Below, one piece after another: positions 1 through 8,991 of a stretch of 64,000 bases of DNA (positions are counted from its first letter, which is position 1; each line of letters opens with the position of its first letter). The notes below the pieces were generated by a model. It saw only the letters and a program-made list of their open reading frames with translations, was not told the DNA's origin and did not search any database. The translations under genes were made by a program, and so were the position numbers. Source of the stretch: Noviherbaspirillum massiliense JC206 (GTDB lineage: Bacteria; Pseudomonadota; Gammaproteobacteria; Burkholderiales; Burkholderiaceae_D). The stretch covers positions 2,164,098 through 2,228,097 of the forward strand of contig NZ_HE978634.1 of NCBI RefSeq assembly GCF_000312045.1, given 5' to 3'.

Positions 1-80
1 GAAGAAAGCGTCATCCCGTGGAAACCCGGCCCTTCGGTACAGTCATTCATATCGGAAGGACCATCTAAATCAGGGGCAGT

Positions 81-1094
81 TCATGGAGCGGATTTGTGCG
101 CAGTCCTGTCCGCTGCATATTGCGCGACGCGCTGCTCGATCGCCCCGAAAATCGACTTGCCTTGGGCGTCCAGCATTTCGATGCGGATGGTATCGCCAAA
201 CTTCATGAACGGCGTCTTCGCTTCGCCATGTTCAATCATTTCCAGGCAGCGCTTTTCCGCGATACAGGTATACCCCTTGGCAGCGTCCTTGTTGGACACC
301 GTGCCGGAACCGACGATCGTGCCGGCACGCGCATTGCGGGTTTTCGCCAGATGGGCAATCAGCTGCGGAAAGCTGAATACCATGTCGACGCCCGCATTCG
401 GCTGTCCGACCAGCGTGCCATTCCATGTGGCGCGCAGCGGCAGGTGTACCTTGCCGTCCTGCCAAGCCGACCCGAGCTCATCCGGCGTGACGGCCACCGG
501 CGAAAAGCTGGATGCCGGCTTGGACTGGAAAAAGCCGAAGCCTTTCGCGAGTTCGGCTGGAATCAGGTTGCGCAGGGAAACATCATTGACCAGCATCAGC
601 AGCTTGATATGCGTGGCAACCTGTTCCGGCCGGGTACCCATCGGCACGTCATCCGTGATGACGGCGACTTCGCCTTCGAAATCGATGCCCCATTCTTCCG
701 AACCCACCAGGACGTCGTCACAGGGCCCCAGAAAATCGTCGGAGCCGCCCTGGTACATCAACGGCTCATGCCAGAAGGATTCCGGCATCTCGGCATTGCG
801 CGCCTTGCGTACCAGCTCGACATGGTTGACGTAGGCGGAGCCGTCGGCCCACTGGAACGCCCGTGGCAAAGGCGCCATGCAGCGCTTCGGATCGAAGGCG
901 AAGGGCCGCGCGGCCTTGCCGTCGTTCAACTGGTCATACAGTGCCTGAAGCTGCGGCGCCATGAAATTCCAGTCATCCAGCGCACGCTGCAGGGTCGGAG
1001 CGATGCCATCGGCAATATGGGCGGTCTTCAGGTCGCGTGCCACGACGGCCAGTTGGCCATCGCGGGTACCATCTTTAAGGGTGGCAAGTTTCAT
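81..1094 (-). CDS. Fumarylacetoacetate hydrolase family protein
   Basis: A 337-residue protein that reads as a two-part FAA hydrolase: an N-terminal region ending near residue 90 and a C-terminal catalytic domain carrying the GIDFEGEVAVI stretch, whose acidic residues are the usual metal ligands in this superfamily. Family members hydrolyse C-C bonds of acylpyruvates or decarboxylate dicarbonyl acids in aromatic catabolism; the substrate here cannot be told. ATG at 1094 follows a good GAGGGAA ribosome site. It lies 37 bases downstream of cysB on the same strand, so it may be co-transcribed, but no aromatic-degradation partner (homogentisate dioxygenase, maleylacetoacetate isomerase) is in the window. 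The 80 bases beyond its stop hold nothing I can assign. Confidence 0.85.
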   Translation of the reverse strand: MKLATLKDGTRDGQLAVVARDLKTAHIADGIAPTLQRALDDWNFMAPQLQALYDQLNDGKAARPFAFDPKRCMAPLPRAFQWADGSAYVNHVELVRKARNAEMPESFWHEPLMYQGGSDDFLGPCDDVLVGSEEWGIDFEGEVAVITDDVPMGTRPEQVATHIKLLMLVNDVSLRNLIPAELAKGFGFFQSKPASSFSPVAVTPDELGSAWQDGKVHLPLRATWNGTLVGQPNAGVDMVFSFPQLIAHLAKTRNARAGTIVGSGTVSNKDAAKGYTCIAEKRCLEMIEHGEAKTPFMKFGDTIRIEMLDAQGKSIFGAIEQRVAQYAADRTAHKSAP

Positions 1095-1131
1095 GCAGTT
1101 CCCTCACGCAATTGATCCGAAATACGGATCG

Positions 1132-2073
1132 TCAGAGCTCGTAGGACTCTCGCTCGCCGCTCATGATCTGTTCGACCAGTTTGCGGTTCAGAGTCGGCGA
1201 CAGCAATTCAATGAAACTGTATACATAACTGCGCAGGTATCCGCCCTGCTTCAGCGCAACCCTGGATACATTCGTGCCAAACAAATGTCCCACTGGAATT
1301 GCCCGCAAACCCTTGTCGCGCTCGGAATCGAAGGCCATGCCGGCAATGATGCCCACGCCTAGGCCAAGCTCTACATAAGTCTTGATCACATCGGCATCGA
1401 TAGCTTCCAGCAGGACATCCGGCTTCAGATGCCTGACCGAAAAGGCGTGGTCAATCTTGGCCCTGCCGGTAAAGGCACTGTCATAGGTAATTAGCGGGTA
1501 AGCGGCGATTTCCTCCAGCGTCACGCTCTTGGATTTCAGCAAGGGATGCTCGGGCGGCACCACGACCACATGTTCCCACTGGTAGCAGGGCAGGGAAATC
1601 AGTCCATCGATATCGGCAATGGATTCGGTTGCCAAGGCGAGGTCGGCCTGGTCCTTCAGAACCATGTCGGCCACCTGCCTGGGATTGCCTTGCAATAATG
1701 ACAGCCTCACTTTCGGATATTTCTGGGTGAAGGCATGCACGACCTTGGGCAGGGCATAGCGTGCCTGTGTATGGGTGGTCGCGATAGTAAAACTGCCACT
1801 GTCCTGAGCCGCGAATTCCTTTCCGATCTGCTTGAGTCCATCGATTTCCTGCATGATCAGCTCGACGGATTTCAGGACCGCCCTGCCCGGCTCGGTCAAG
1901 CCGCGGATACGTTTTCCGTGCCGCGTGAAGATGTCGATGCCAAGCTCCTCCTCCAGTTCGATGATTGCCTTGGAAACGCCAGGCTGCGAAGTGTAAAGCG
2001 CCTTGGCTGCCTCGGTCAGGTTGAAGTTTTGCCGGACGGCCTCGCGCACGAAACGAAGTTGATGCAGGTTCAT
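1132..2073 (-). CDS. cysB: CysB-type LysR transcriptional regulator of sulfur assimilation
   Basis: A 313-residue LysR regulator. The N-terminal helix-turn-helix (residues about 1-60, with the NLTEAAKALYTSQPGVSKAI pattern) is followed by a substrate-binding domain. The TTHTQARY segment near residues 99-106 is characteristic of CysB/Cbl, whose ligand pocket there binds sulfate, thiosulfate or acetylserine. Start ATG at 2073 has an AAGGGGAAT ribosome site. It is transcribed divergently from the sulfate-assimilation operon beginning at 2203, which is the regulon expected of CysB. Cbl is the alternative within the family; position beside cysI-cysN favours CysB. Confidence 0.92.
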   Translation of the reverse strand: MNLHQLRFVREAVRQNFNLTEAAKALYTSQPGVSKAIIELEEELGIDIFTRHGKRIRGLTEPGRAVLKSVELIMQEIDGLKQIGKEFAAQDSGSFTIATTHTQARYALPKVVHAFTQKYPKVRLSLLQGNPRQVADMVLKDQADLALATESIADIDGLISLPCYQWEHVVVVPPEHPLLKSKSVTLEEIAAYPLITYDSAFTGRAKIDHAFSVRHLKPDVLLEAIDADVIKTYVELGLGVGIIAGMAFDSERDKGLRAIPVGHLFGTNVSRVALKQGGYLRSYVYSFIELLSPTLNRKLVEQIMSGERESYEL

Positions 2074-2130
2074 ATTCCCCTTGCTCCTATATCCTTGCTC
2101 GCCCAGTTTTCATAATCGGGGAGCATATAA

Positions 2131-2180
2131 GCAAATAAATTCTATGTAGTTTGGAATAATGAATTAGTTTATTACGATTC
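2131..2180. promoter_or_regulatory. Candidate CysB/LysR operator in divergent cysB-cys operon region
   Basis: The 129 bases between cysB and the TauE/SafE gene are markedly AT-rich compared with their surroundings. They contain the dyad ATTC-N11-GAAT (2139-2157), which fits the T-N11-A layout used by LysR regulators, and next to it GAAT-N12-ATTC (2161-2180). CysB sites are poorly conserved, so assigning these dyads to CysB rests mainly on location. Confidence 0.35.
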
Positions 2181-2202
2181 ATGCTACTTTGTGCGAGGTA
2201 AC

Positions 2203-2976
2203 ATGACTGTTTCTTATGTTGTTTCAGGTTTTGCAGTAGGCATGCTGGTCGGACTGACCGGCGTGGGCGGCGGCTCCCTCATGACGCCGCTGCTGACTCT
2301 GCTGTTTGGCGTCTCGCCATCGGTGGCCGTCGGCACCGACCTCGCCTTTGCATCCGTTACCAAGGTTTCCGGCACTTTCGCGCATAAATTCGGCGGCAAT
2401 GTCCGTTGGCCGATCGTCGGGCGTCTCTGCGTCGGCGCCCTGCCCGCGGCTGTGCTCGCCACCTTCGCCATCCGGCACTTCGGAACGCTGAACGAGGAAA
2501 TCGGCCAGTTCATCCGTTATGCAATCGCGACTTCGGTCCTGCTGACCGTGACTGCCCTCCTGTTCCGTAGCCAGCTGCTGGCATGGGTGAATGCCCATCC
2601 GGGAAGGCAGTTGCAAGGACGCAAACTTACCATTGCCACCATCGCTGTCGGTGCATTGCTCGGCACGCTGGTGACCATTTCCTCGATCGGCGCCGGTGCC
2701 ATTGGCGCCACCCTGCTGGTACTGCTCTACCCGCGCCTGTCGCCCGCCGAGATTGCCGGCACCGATATCGCCTATGCAGTTCCGCTGACCGCCATCGCTG
2801 CAGCTGGCCACTGGTGGCTGGGCTCGATTGACTGGACACTGCTGGCTACCCTGCTCCTGGGATCGGTACCGGGCATCATCATCGGCTCGCTGGCCGCCCG
2901 CGCTGTACCGGAAAAGATCTTGCGAGGCCTGTTGGCGACGACGCTGACGGGTGTCGCCGCGAAATTAGTTTTTTAA
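2203..2976 (+). CDS. TauE/SafE (TSUP) family sulfite/sulfur-compound permease
   Basis: A 257-residue polytopic membrane protein with about eight hydrophobic segments. It has the glycine-rich TSUP signature near the N-terminus (VGLTGVGGGSLMTP) and an internal repeat of it (ISSIGAGAIGATLL). TSUP proteins move sulfite, sulfoacetate or other anionic sulfur compounds across the inner membrane. I use ATG 2203 because GAGG lies four bases before it; the in-frame GTG at 2191 would place that site inside the gene. It is the first gene of the cys operon, 9 bases before cysI, which suggests import of a sulfur source or relief of sulfite build-up. No classical sulfate permease genes are seen here. Confidence 0.85.
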   Translation: MTVSYVVSGFAVGMLVGLTGVGGGSLMTPLLTLLFGVSPSVAVGTDLAFASVTKVSGTFAHKFGGNVRWPIVGRLCVGALPAAVLATFAIRHFGTLNEEIGQFIRYAIATSVLLTVTALLFRSQLLAWVNAHPGRQLQGRKLTIATIAVGALLGTLVTISSIGAGAIGATLLVLLYPRLSPAEIAGTDIAYAVPLTAIAAAGHWWLGSIDWTLLATLLLGSVPGIIIGSLAARAVPEKILRGLLATTLTGVAAKLVF

Positions 2977-2985
2977 GGACGGAAG

Positions 2986-4680
2986 ATGTATCGCTACGAC
3001 CAATACGACCACCTGATTCTCAAGGAACGCATCGCCCAGTTCCGGGACCAGGTCCGCCGCCGCCTGGCGAACGAACTGACCGAGGAAGAATTCCTTCCCC
3101 TGCGTCTGCAGAACGGGCTGTACATGCAGCGCCACGCCTACATGTACCGCATCGCGATTCCCTATGGCCTGCTGTCGTCGACGCAACTGCGCAAGCTGGG
3201 CTACATTGCTCGCACCTATGACCGTGGCTACGGCCATTTCACCACCCGCCAGAACATCCAGTTCAACTGGATCAAGCTGGAAGAAGCGCCGGACATCTAC
3301 GCGCATCTCGCCTCGGTGGAAATGCACTCGATCCAGACTTCGGGCAACGACGTGCGCAACACCACCGCCGACGAGTTCGCCGGCGTGGCTGCAGACGAGA
3401 TCGTCGACCCGCGGCCGTATGCCGAGCTGGTGCGCCAGTGGAGCACCTTCCACCCGGAATTCGCCTACCTGCCGCGCAAGTTCAAGATCGCCTTCAATGC
3501 CGCCGCGGAAGACCGTGCCGCCATCATGATGCACGACATCGGCATTCAGATCGTGAAGAATGAACAGGGCGAAATCGGCTACCGGGTGCTGGTCGGCGGC
3601 GGACTGGGGCGCACGCCCATCCTCGGCAGCTTCATCCGCGAGTTTCTGCCCTGGCAGCACCTGCTGACCTATATCGAAGCCATCCTGCGCGTCTACAACC
3701 AGTACGGCCGGCGCGACAACAAGTTCAAGGCACGCATCAAGATCCTGCTGAAGGCAACCGGCGTCGAGGAATTCGCGCGCATGGTGGAAGAAGAATGGGC
3801 CGACCTGAAGGATGGCCCGGGCACCCTCACGGAAGAGGAGTTCCAGCGCGTTGCCGCCTACTTTGCGCCGCCAGCATACGAAAGGCTGGCCAACGAAGAT
3901 GCCCTGCTCAAGCAGCAAAGAACCGAAAGCAAGGCGTTCGACAACTGGATGAAGCGCAACGTCAAGCCGCACAAGGTCCCGGGTTACGCTGCCGTCGTGC
4001 TGTCGCTGAAGAAGCCGGGCGTGCCGCCGGGCGACGCGACCGCCGAGCAGATGGACTTCGTGGCCGACCTGGCAGATCGCTACAGCTTCGGCGAAGTGCG
4101 CGTGACGCACGAGCAGAATCTGGTCCTGGCCGACGTGAAGCAATCGGATCTGTTCACCGTATGGCAGCAGGCCAAGGCGCATCAACTGGCGACGCCGAAC
4201 ATCGGTCTCATTACCGACATCATCTGCTGCCCCGGTGGCGATTTCTGCTCGCTGGCCAATGCCAAGTCGATCCCGATCGCAGCCGCCATCGCGCAGCGCT
4301 TCGAGGATATCGATTTCCAGCATGACATCGGCGAAATCGAGCTGAACATGTCAGGCTGCATCAATGCCTGCGGCCATCACCATATCGGCAACATCGGCAT
4401 TCTCGGCGTCGACAAGGATGGCTCCGAGTGGTACCAGGTGTCGATCGGCGGAGCTCAGGGTAATGACAGCTCGCTCGGGAAGATCATCGGCCCTTCATTC
4501 TCGGCCAAACAGATGCCGGAAGTGATCGACAGGCTGTTGCAGGTCTATGTACAAAACCGTCATGAAGGCGAGCGTTTCATCGAAACCGTGCGCCGCATCG
4601 GCATGGAGCCGTTCAAGCAGCATGTCTACGCGACACCGATCGAGGACGGCGAACTGGTAGGAGAAGGCGCTTATGCGTGA
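2986..4680 (+). CDS. cysI: Assimilatory sulfite (nitrite/sulfite) reductase hemoprotein
   Basis: A 564-residue siroheme/4Fe-4S reductase, close to the 570 residues usual for CysI. It has two ferredoxin-like and two catalytic repeats. The cluster and siroheme ligands are visible as C415-x5-C421 (in CCPGGDFC) and C458-x3-C462 (in SGCINACG). It reduces sulfite to sulfide by six electrons. No cysJ flavoprotein follows it, so electrons probably come from ferredoxin or another carrier, as is common in Burkholderiales. Its last 8 bases overlap the next gene, implying translational coupling. Nitrite as the main substrate cannot be excluded from sequence, but the cysH-cysD-cysN neighbours argue for sulfite. 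Confidence 0.93.
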   Translation: MYRYDQYDHLILKERIAQFRDQVRRRLANELTEEEFLPLRLQNGLYMQRHAYMYRIAIPYGLLSSTQLRKLGYIARTYDRGYGHFTTRQNIQFNWIKLEEAPDIYAHLASVEMHSIQTSGNDVRNTTADEFAGVAADEIVDPRPYAELVRQWSTFHPEFAYLPRKFKIAFNAAAEDRAAIMMHDIGIQIVKNEQGEIGYRVLVGGGLGRTPILGSFIREFLPWQHLLTYIEAILRVYNQYGRRDNKFKARIKILLKATGVEEFARMVEEEWADLKDGPGTLTEEEFQRVAAYFAPPAYERLANEDALLKQQRTESKAFDNWMKRNVKPHKVPGYAAVVLSLKKPGVPPGDATAEQMDFVADLADRYSFGEVRVTHEQNLVLADVKQSDLFTVWQQAKAHQLATPNIGLITDIICCPGGDFCSLANAKSIPIAAAIAQRFEDIDFQHDIGEIELNMSGCINACGHHHIGNIGILGVDKDGSEWYQVSIGGAQGNDSSLGKIIGPSFSAKQMPEVIDRLLQVYVQNRHEGERFIETVRRIGMEPFKQHVYATPIEDGELVGEGAYA

Positions 4681-5200
4681 AATCATCAAAGACAAAGCCA
4701 TCGTCAATGACGACTGGATTGTGCTGCGCCTGGAAGAAGGCGCAGCACCGGAAGCGGTCGCCGTCCCGGCCGGCAAGACCATCGTGCCGCTGGCCGTATG
4801 GGAAGCGCAGCGTACGAAGCTGCAACAACGCGGCGACATCGGCGTCTGGATTGCCAGCCATGAACGCCCGGAAGTGCTGAAGGAAGATGTTGCGAAGCTG
4901 CCGGTCATCGCCGTGGATTTCCCGAAATTCGCCGACGGACGCGGTTACTCGATCGCCTACAACCTGCGCGCACGCCTGGGCTATACCGGCGAACTGCGCG
5001 CAATCGGCGACGTGCTGCGTGACCAGATGTTTTACATGCAGCGTGTCGGCTTCAATGCATTTGCCACCCGTGAAGACCGCAGCATTCATGAAGCATTGAA
5101 GGGCTTGTTCGATTTCTCGGAAGCCTACCAGGCTGCCTGGGACCAGAAAATGCCGCTGTACCGCCGTGCCGAGCGCGGGCAGAAGGCCACGCAGGAATGA
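4673..5200 (+). CDS. DUF934 family protein of the sulfite-reductase operon
   Basis: A 175-residue soluble protein matching the DUF934 family, which is found almost always beside cysI in Proteobacteria and has no firmly established biochemical role. Conserved-looking stretches include the central FADGRGYSIAYNLR and the downstream LRAIGDVLRDQMFYMQRVGF. There is no signal peptide or membrane segment. It starts inside the end of cysI (8-base overlap) and ends 4 bases before cysH, so it is translated with the reductases. Its position suggests help in assembly of, or electron delivery to, sulfite reductase; that is inference only. Confidence 0.9.
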   Translation: MREIIKDKAIVNDDWIVLRLEEGAAPEAVAVPAGKTIVPLAVWEAQRTKLQQRGDIGVWIASHERPEVLKEDVAKLPVIAVDFPKFADGRGYSIAYNLRARLGYTGELRAIGDVLRDQMFYMQRVGFNAFATREDRSIHEALKGLFDFSEAYQAAWDQKMPLYRRAERGQKATQE

Positions 5201-5204
5201 CACG

Positions 5205-5918
5205 ATGAATGCTTTCGATGCTCTGGTGGCAACCACCCGGGATACGCTGAACAGGATCGCCAGCGATTTCACGCCGGCCGTGTTCGCCTCCAGCCTGGCT
5301 GCGGAAGACATGGTTCTGACCGACATGATCCTGCGCGCCGGCCTGCCGATCGGAGTCTTCAGCCTGGAAACCGGACGACTGCACAGGGAGACCCTTGGCG
5401 TGCTCGACCGGATCAGGGAAACGTACGGCTACGAAGTGAGGCTGTACAAACCCGAACAGGCGGCGGTTGATGCCTACGTGCGGGGCCATGGCCTGAACGC
5501 ATTCTATGACAGCGTCGACATGCGCAAGGAATGCTGCCGCATCCGCAAGGTGGAACCGCTGAAGCGCGCACTGGCCGGCAACAAGGCATGGGTGACAGGC
5601 CAGCGCCGCGCCCAGTCGACTACCCGTGCCACGCTGCAAGTGCAGGAGAACGACGAGGCGCACGGAATGGTGAAGTTCAATCCGCTCGCGGACTGGTCGG
5701 AACAGGACGTATGGCATTACATCCGCAGCAACGATGTGCCGTACAACCCTCTGCATGACAAAGGCTACCCATCGATCGGCTGCGAGCCCTGTACCCGCGC
5801 CATCCAGCCGGGCGAGGACATCCGCGCCGGACGCTGGTGGTGGGAAAACCCGGATACGAAAGAATGCGGCCTGCATGTCGTCGACGGCAAGCTCGTCAGA
5901 ATCAAATCAGTAGCGTAA
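5205..5918 (+). CDS. cysH: Adenylyl-sulfate (APS/PAPS) reductase, thioredoxin-dependent
   Basis: A 237-residue PAPS-reductase-family enzyme that reduces activated sulfate to sulfite. The two cysteine pairs C110-C111 (in KECCRIRK) and C193-x2-C196 (GCEPC) mark the 4Fe-4S form, which normally uses APS directly rather than PAPS; this agrees with the absence of a cysC kinase here. The catalytic cysteine is C221 in the C-terminal ECGLH motif. ATG at 5205 follows an AGGA site 8 bases upstream; longer upstream reading is unsupported. It sits between the DUF934 gene and cysD. Confidence 0.93.
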   Translation: MNAFDALVATTRDTLNRIASDFTPAVFASSLAAEDMVLTDMILRAGLPIGVFSLETGRLHRETLGVLDRIRETYGYEVRLYKPEQAAVDAYVRGHGLNAFYDSVDMRKECCRIRKVEPLKRALAGNKAWVTGQRRAQSTTRATLQVQENDEAHGMVKFNPLADWSEQDVWHYIRSNDVPYNPLHDKGYPSIGCEPCTRAIQPGEDIRAGRWWWENPDTKECGLHVVDGKLVRIKSVA

Positions 5919-5923
5919 TCAAC

Positions 5924-6859
5924 ATGAATACCCCTGTCGAAAAAATTTTCCTGGATGCCGCGAGCAATCGTCATCTTGATTGGCTGGAGTCGGAAGCCAT
6001 CCACATCATGCGCGAGGTTGCCGCGGAATGCTCCAACCCGGCATTGCTGTTCTCCGGCGGCAAGGACTCGGTAGTCTTGCTGCGCATCGCGGAAAAAGCC
6101 TTCCGCCCCGGCCGCTTCCCCTTCCCTCTGGTGCATATCGATACCGGACACAACTTCCCGGAAGTGATCGAGTTTCGCGACCGCCGTGCCAAAGAGCTGG
6201 GTGAACAGCTGATCGTGCGCTCGGTGGAAGATTCGATCAAGCGCGGCACGGTCCGCCTGCGCAATCCGCAAACCGATTCGCGCAATGCAGCCCAGGCCGT
6301 GACCCTGCTGGAAACCATCGACGAATTCAAGTTCGACGCCTGCATCGGCGGCGCACGCCGTGACGAGGAAAAGGCACGCGCCAAGGAACGCATCTTTTCC
6401 TTCCGCGACGAATTCGGCCAGTGGAACCCGAAGGCGCAGCGCCCGGAGCTGTGGGACCTTTATAACACCCGTGTGCACCCAGGCGAGAACATGCGGGTCT
6501 TCCCGATCTCGAACTGGACCGAGCTCGACGTCTGGCAATACATTGCGCGCGAAAGGCTGGCGCTGCCCCCGATTTATTTTGCGCACGAGCGGCAGGTCAT
6601 CCCGCGCAACGGCCTGCTGGTGCCGCTGACCGAACTGACGCCGCCAAGGCCGGGCGAAGCGGTCGAAACCCGCACGGTGCGCTTCCGCACCGTCGGCGAC
6701 ATTTCCTGTACCTGCCCGGTAGCCTCGGATGCCGCGACCGTCGATGCCATCATCGCCGAAACCGCGGTGACCCAGATTACCGAGCGCGGCGCTACCCGCA
6801 TGGATGACCAGACATCGGAAGCCTCGATGGAAAAACGCAAGAAGGAAGGATATTTCTGA
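5924..6859 (+). CDS. cysD: Sulfate adenylyltransferase subunit 2
   Basis: A 311-residue ATP pyrophosphatase-type enzyme with the PP-loop SGGKDS near residues 44-49. It is the catalytic half of ATP sulfurylase, making APS from ATP and sulfate with the CysN GTPase. ATG at 5924 is chosen over an upstream in-frame start at 5837 because that one lies inside cysH and the protein then begins at the usual CysD N-terminus. The stop overlaps the cysN start by one base (TGATG), consistent with equal synthesis of the two subunits. Confidence 0.95.
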   Translation: MNTPVEKIFLDAASNRHLDWLESEAIHIMREVAAECSNPALLFSGGKDSVVLLRIAEKAFRPGRFPFPLVHIDTGHNFPEVIEFRDRRAKELGEQLIVRSVEDSIKRGTVRLRNPQTDSRNAAQAVTLLETIDEFKFDACIGGARRDEEKARAKERIFSFRDEFGQWNPKAQRPELWDLYNTRVHPGENMRVFPISNWTELDVWQYIARERLALPPIYFAHERQVIPRNGLLVPLTELTPPRPGEAVETRTVRFRTVGDISCTCPVASDAATVDAIIAETAVTQITERGATRMDDQTSEASMEKRKKEGYF

Positions 6860-8184
6860 TGAACGCAGTGCTTTCAGAAAAAACTTTGTCGAACCCCGTT
6901 GCCCAGGAGCGCGGCCTGCTGCGCTTCATCACTGCCGGCTCGGTCGATGACGGCAAGAGCACGCTCATCGGGCGCCTGCTGTTCGACAGCAAGGGGATTT
7001 TCGCCGACCAGCTGGACGCGATTTCGCGTGCCAAGCACAAGCGCACCGTCGGCGACACCGTCGACCTGTCGCTGCTGACCGACGGCCTGGAAGCGGAACG
7101 CGAGCAAGGCATCACGATCGATGTCGCCTACCGCTATTTCGCCACGCCCAAGCGCAAGTTCATCATTGCCGACACGCCCGGCCATGAGCAGTACACCCGC
7201 AACATGGTCACCGGCGCTTCCACCGCCGATGCCGTCATCATCCTGATCGACGTCTCCAAGGTGAAGATGGGCGAAGACGGCGGCGTCGAGCTGCTGACCC
7301 AGACCAAGCGCCACTCGACCATTGCCCATCTGCTGCGCATCGAGCATGTGATCGTCGCCGTCAACAAGATGGACCTGGTCGACTACGACGAGGCCGTGTA
7401 CGAGCGCATCATCGGCGCCTACCGCCAATTCGCGCAGCAGCTTGGCCTGCAGGACGTCCATCCCATCCCGCTGTCGGCACTGGCCGGCGACAATGTGGTC
7501 GTCGCGAGCGACAGAATGCCGTGGTACAAGGGGCCGACGCTGATCGAGCTGCTGGAATCACTGAGCGTATACGACGAGTCGCATGAACAGCCGTTCCGCT
7601 TCCCGGTGCAGCTGGTGGCGCGCCACAACGGACATGAAGCGAACGACTTCCGCGGCTACATGGGACGTGTCGAGGCAGGCAAGGTCAGCAAGGGCGACAA
7701 GCTGGTGGTGCAGCCGGGCGGACAGTCGGTAACGGTAAAGGACATCGTAACCCTGGACGGCTCGCTGGAAACGGCAAGCGTTGGCCAATCCGTCACCGTC
7801 CTGCTGGAGGAGTATGTCGACATTTCTCGCGGCGACATGCTGGCCGCTGCCGACAGTCTGGCGAGCCTGGTGAAGACCGTCAACGCCGACATCTGCTGGC
7901 TGTCGGAAGAGGCGCTGGACGTGCGGCGCAAGTACTGGCTGAAGCATACGACCAAGCAGGTTGCCGCACGCGTGACAAAGATCGACACCCTGCTCGACAT
8001 CAATACCCAGGAACGGCGTCCCGCGGAATCCCTGAACCTCAACGACATCGCCAGCGTGTCGATCAATGTGCAGCAGCCGCTCGCGGCAGATGACTACGAT
8101 GCCATCCGCTCGACCGGCGCCTTCATCCTGATCGATGAAGTGACGCACCAGACGGTCGCGGCGGGAATGATCAGGCTTGCCTGA
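6859..8184 (+). CDS. cysN: Sulfate adenylyltransferase subunit 1 (GTPase)
   Basis: A 441-residue translation-factor-type GTPase that drives APS synthesis by CysD. The G1 loop is GSVDDGKST (residues 27-35), then DTPGHEQYTRNM (G3) and NKMD (G4), followed by two beta-barrel domains. The protein ends after them: the C-terminal APS kinase (CysC) fusion found in some relatives is absent, in keeping with the APS-type CysH. It is preceded by a GAAGGA ribosome site inside the end of cysD and followed 15 bases later by cobA. Confidence 0.95.
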   Translation: MNAVLSEKTLSNPVAQERGLLRFITAGSVDDGKSTLIGRLLFDSKGIFADQLDAISRAKHKRTVGDTVDLSLLTDGLEAEREQGITIDVAYRYFATPKRKFIIADTPGHEQYTRNMVTGASTADAVIILIDVSKVKMGEDGGVELLTQTKRHSTIAHLLRIEHVIVAVNKMDLVDYDEAVYERIIGAYRQFAQQLGLQDVHPIPLSALAGDNVVVASDRMPWYKGPTLIELLESLSVYDESHEQPFRFPVQLVARHNGHEANDFRGYMGRVEAGKVSKGDKLVVQPGGQSVTVKDIVTLDGSLETASVGQSVTVLLEEYVDISRGDMLAAADSLASLVKTVNADICWLSEEALDVRRKYWLKHTTKQVAARVTKIDTLLDINTQERRPAESLNLNDIASVSINVQQPLAADDYDAIRSTGAFILIDEVTHQTVAAGMIRLA

Positions 8185-8199
8185 AGGGCATACGGCTTC

Positions 8200-8970
8200 A
8201 TGTCCTCACCCCCGAGTGGCCGGAACAGCACCGGCAAGGTGTATCTGCTGGGTGCCGGTCCTGGCGCCGCGGACCTGATCACAGTGCGCGGCGCCCGCAT
8301 ACTTGCACAGGCCGAAGTCGTCCTGCATGACGCCCTGGTCACGGAAGAGGTATTGCAACTGTGCCCGCAAGCGGTCAGGATTTCCGTCGGCAAGCGTTCC
8401 GGCCAGCGCTCCACAGCGCAGGCGACCATCAACCAGCGCCTCGTTGAATGCGCAAGGGAGTACCGGCTGGTAGTGCGTCTGAAAGGCGGCGACCCCATGC
8501 TGTTCGGACGGGCCGACGAGGAGTTGCGCGCGCTCGAGGCAGCAGGCATCGAGGTCGAAGTCATTCCCGGGATTACCACCGCACTGGCGGCGGCAGCTTC
8601 CACCAAACAGCCCTTGACCAAGCGTGGCGTGGCGCGCAGTGTTGCCTTCTTCACGTCCAGCGTCGCCCCCGGCCATCCGGAGCAAAGCACCCTGCCGGAT
8701 TGCGATACCCTGGTCCAGTACATGGGCGGCAAGGAAGCAGTTGCCACCGCACGCAAGCTCCTGTCACAGGGACGCTCGCCACGCCTGCCGGTCATCGTTG
8801 TCGAAAATTGCAGCCGTCCCGACGAGCGCATTCTGCGCTTGCGGCTGGATGAGCTGGAACAGGGCTTGTCGCATTGCCATGGACCGGTGCTGGTGATGAT
8901 CGGGGAAGCCTTCGCTGCCCGCACCTATGCGGAACACGCTGCCACGCTGGCCATGCAGGAAGAGAAATGA
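8200..8970 (+). CDS. cobA: Uroporphyrinogen-III C-methyltransferase
   Basis: A 256-residue SAM-dependent methyltransferase with the tetrapyrrole-methylase signatures VYLLGAGPGAADLITVRG (residues about 14-31), VVRLKGGDPMLFGR and the later PGITTALAAAA. It makes precorrin-2, the first committed step towards siroheme, the cofactor of CysI upstream. It lacks the N-terminal dehydrogenase/ferrochelatase half of the fused CysG, so other enzymes must finish siroheme; the small chelatase gene that faces it (8987-9364) is one candidate. It is the last gene of the cys operon and ends at a palindromic terminator-like sequence. Confidence 0.92.
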   Translation: MSSPPSGRNSTGKVYLLGAGPGAADLITVRGARILAQAEVVLHDALVTEEVLQLCPQAVRISVGKRSGQRSTAQATINQRLVECAREYRLVVRLKGGDPMLFGRADEELRALEAAGIEVEVIPGITTALAAAASTKQPLTKRGVARSVAFFTSSVAPGHPEQSTLPDCDTLVQYMGGKEAVATARKLLSQGRSPRLPVIVVENCSRPDERILRLRLDELEQGLSHCHGPVLVMIGEAFAARTYAEHAATLAMQEEK

Positions 8971-8971
8971 A

Positions 8972-8991
8972 AATAAGCCGCGCGGCTTATT
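8972..8991. terminator. Perfect 20-bp palindrome between convergent cobA and cbiX
   Basis: AATAAGCCGC followed at once by GCGGCTTATT forms a perfect palindrome. It can fold as an 8-bp stem with a CGCG tetraloop on either strand, and short A/T arms give a weak U-tract in both directions. It starts just after the cobA stop and covers the cbiX stop codon, so it probably ends both transcripts. The U-tract is short, so efficiency is uncertain. Confidence 0.6.

Noticed and set aside
1-80. Possible C-terminus of an upstream gene reading in from the left edge
   Set aside because: A short plus-strand frame ends in TAA at 64-66, but the 21 residues match no family I know, so it is not called.
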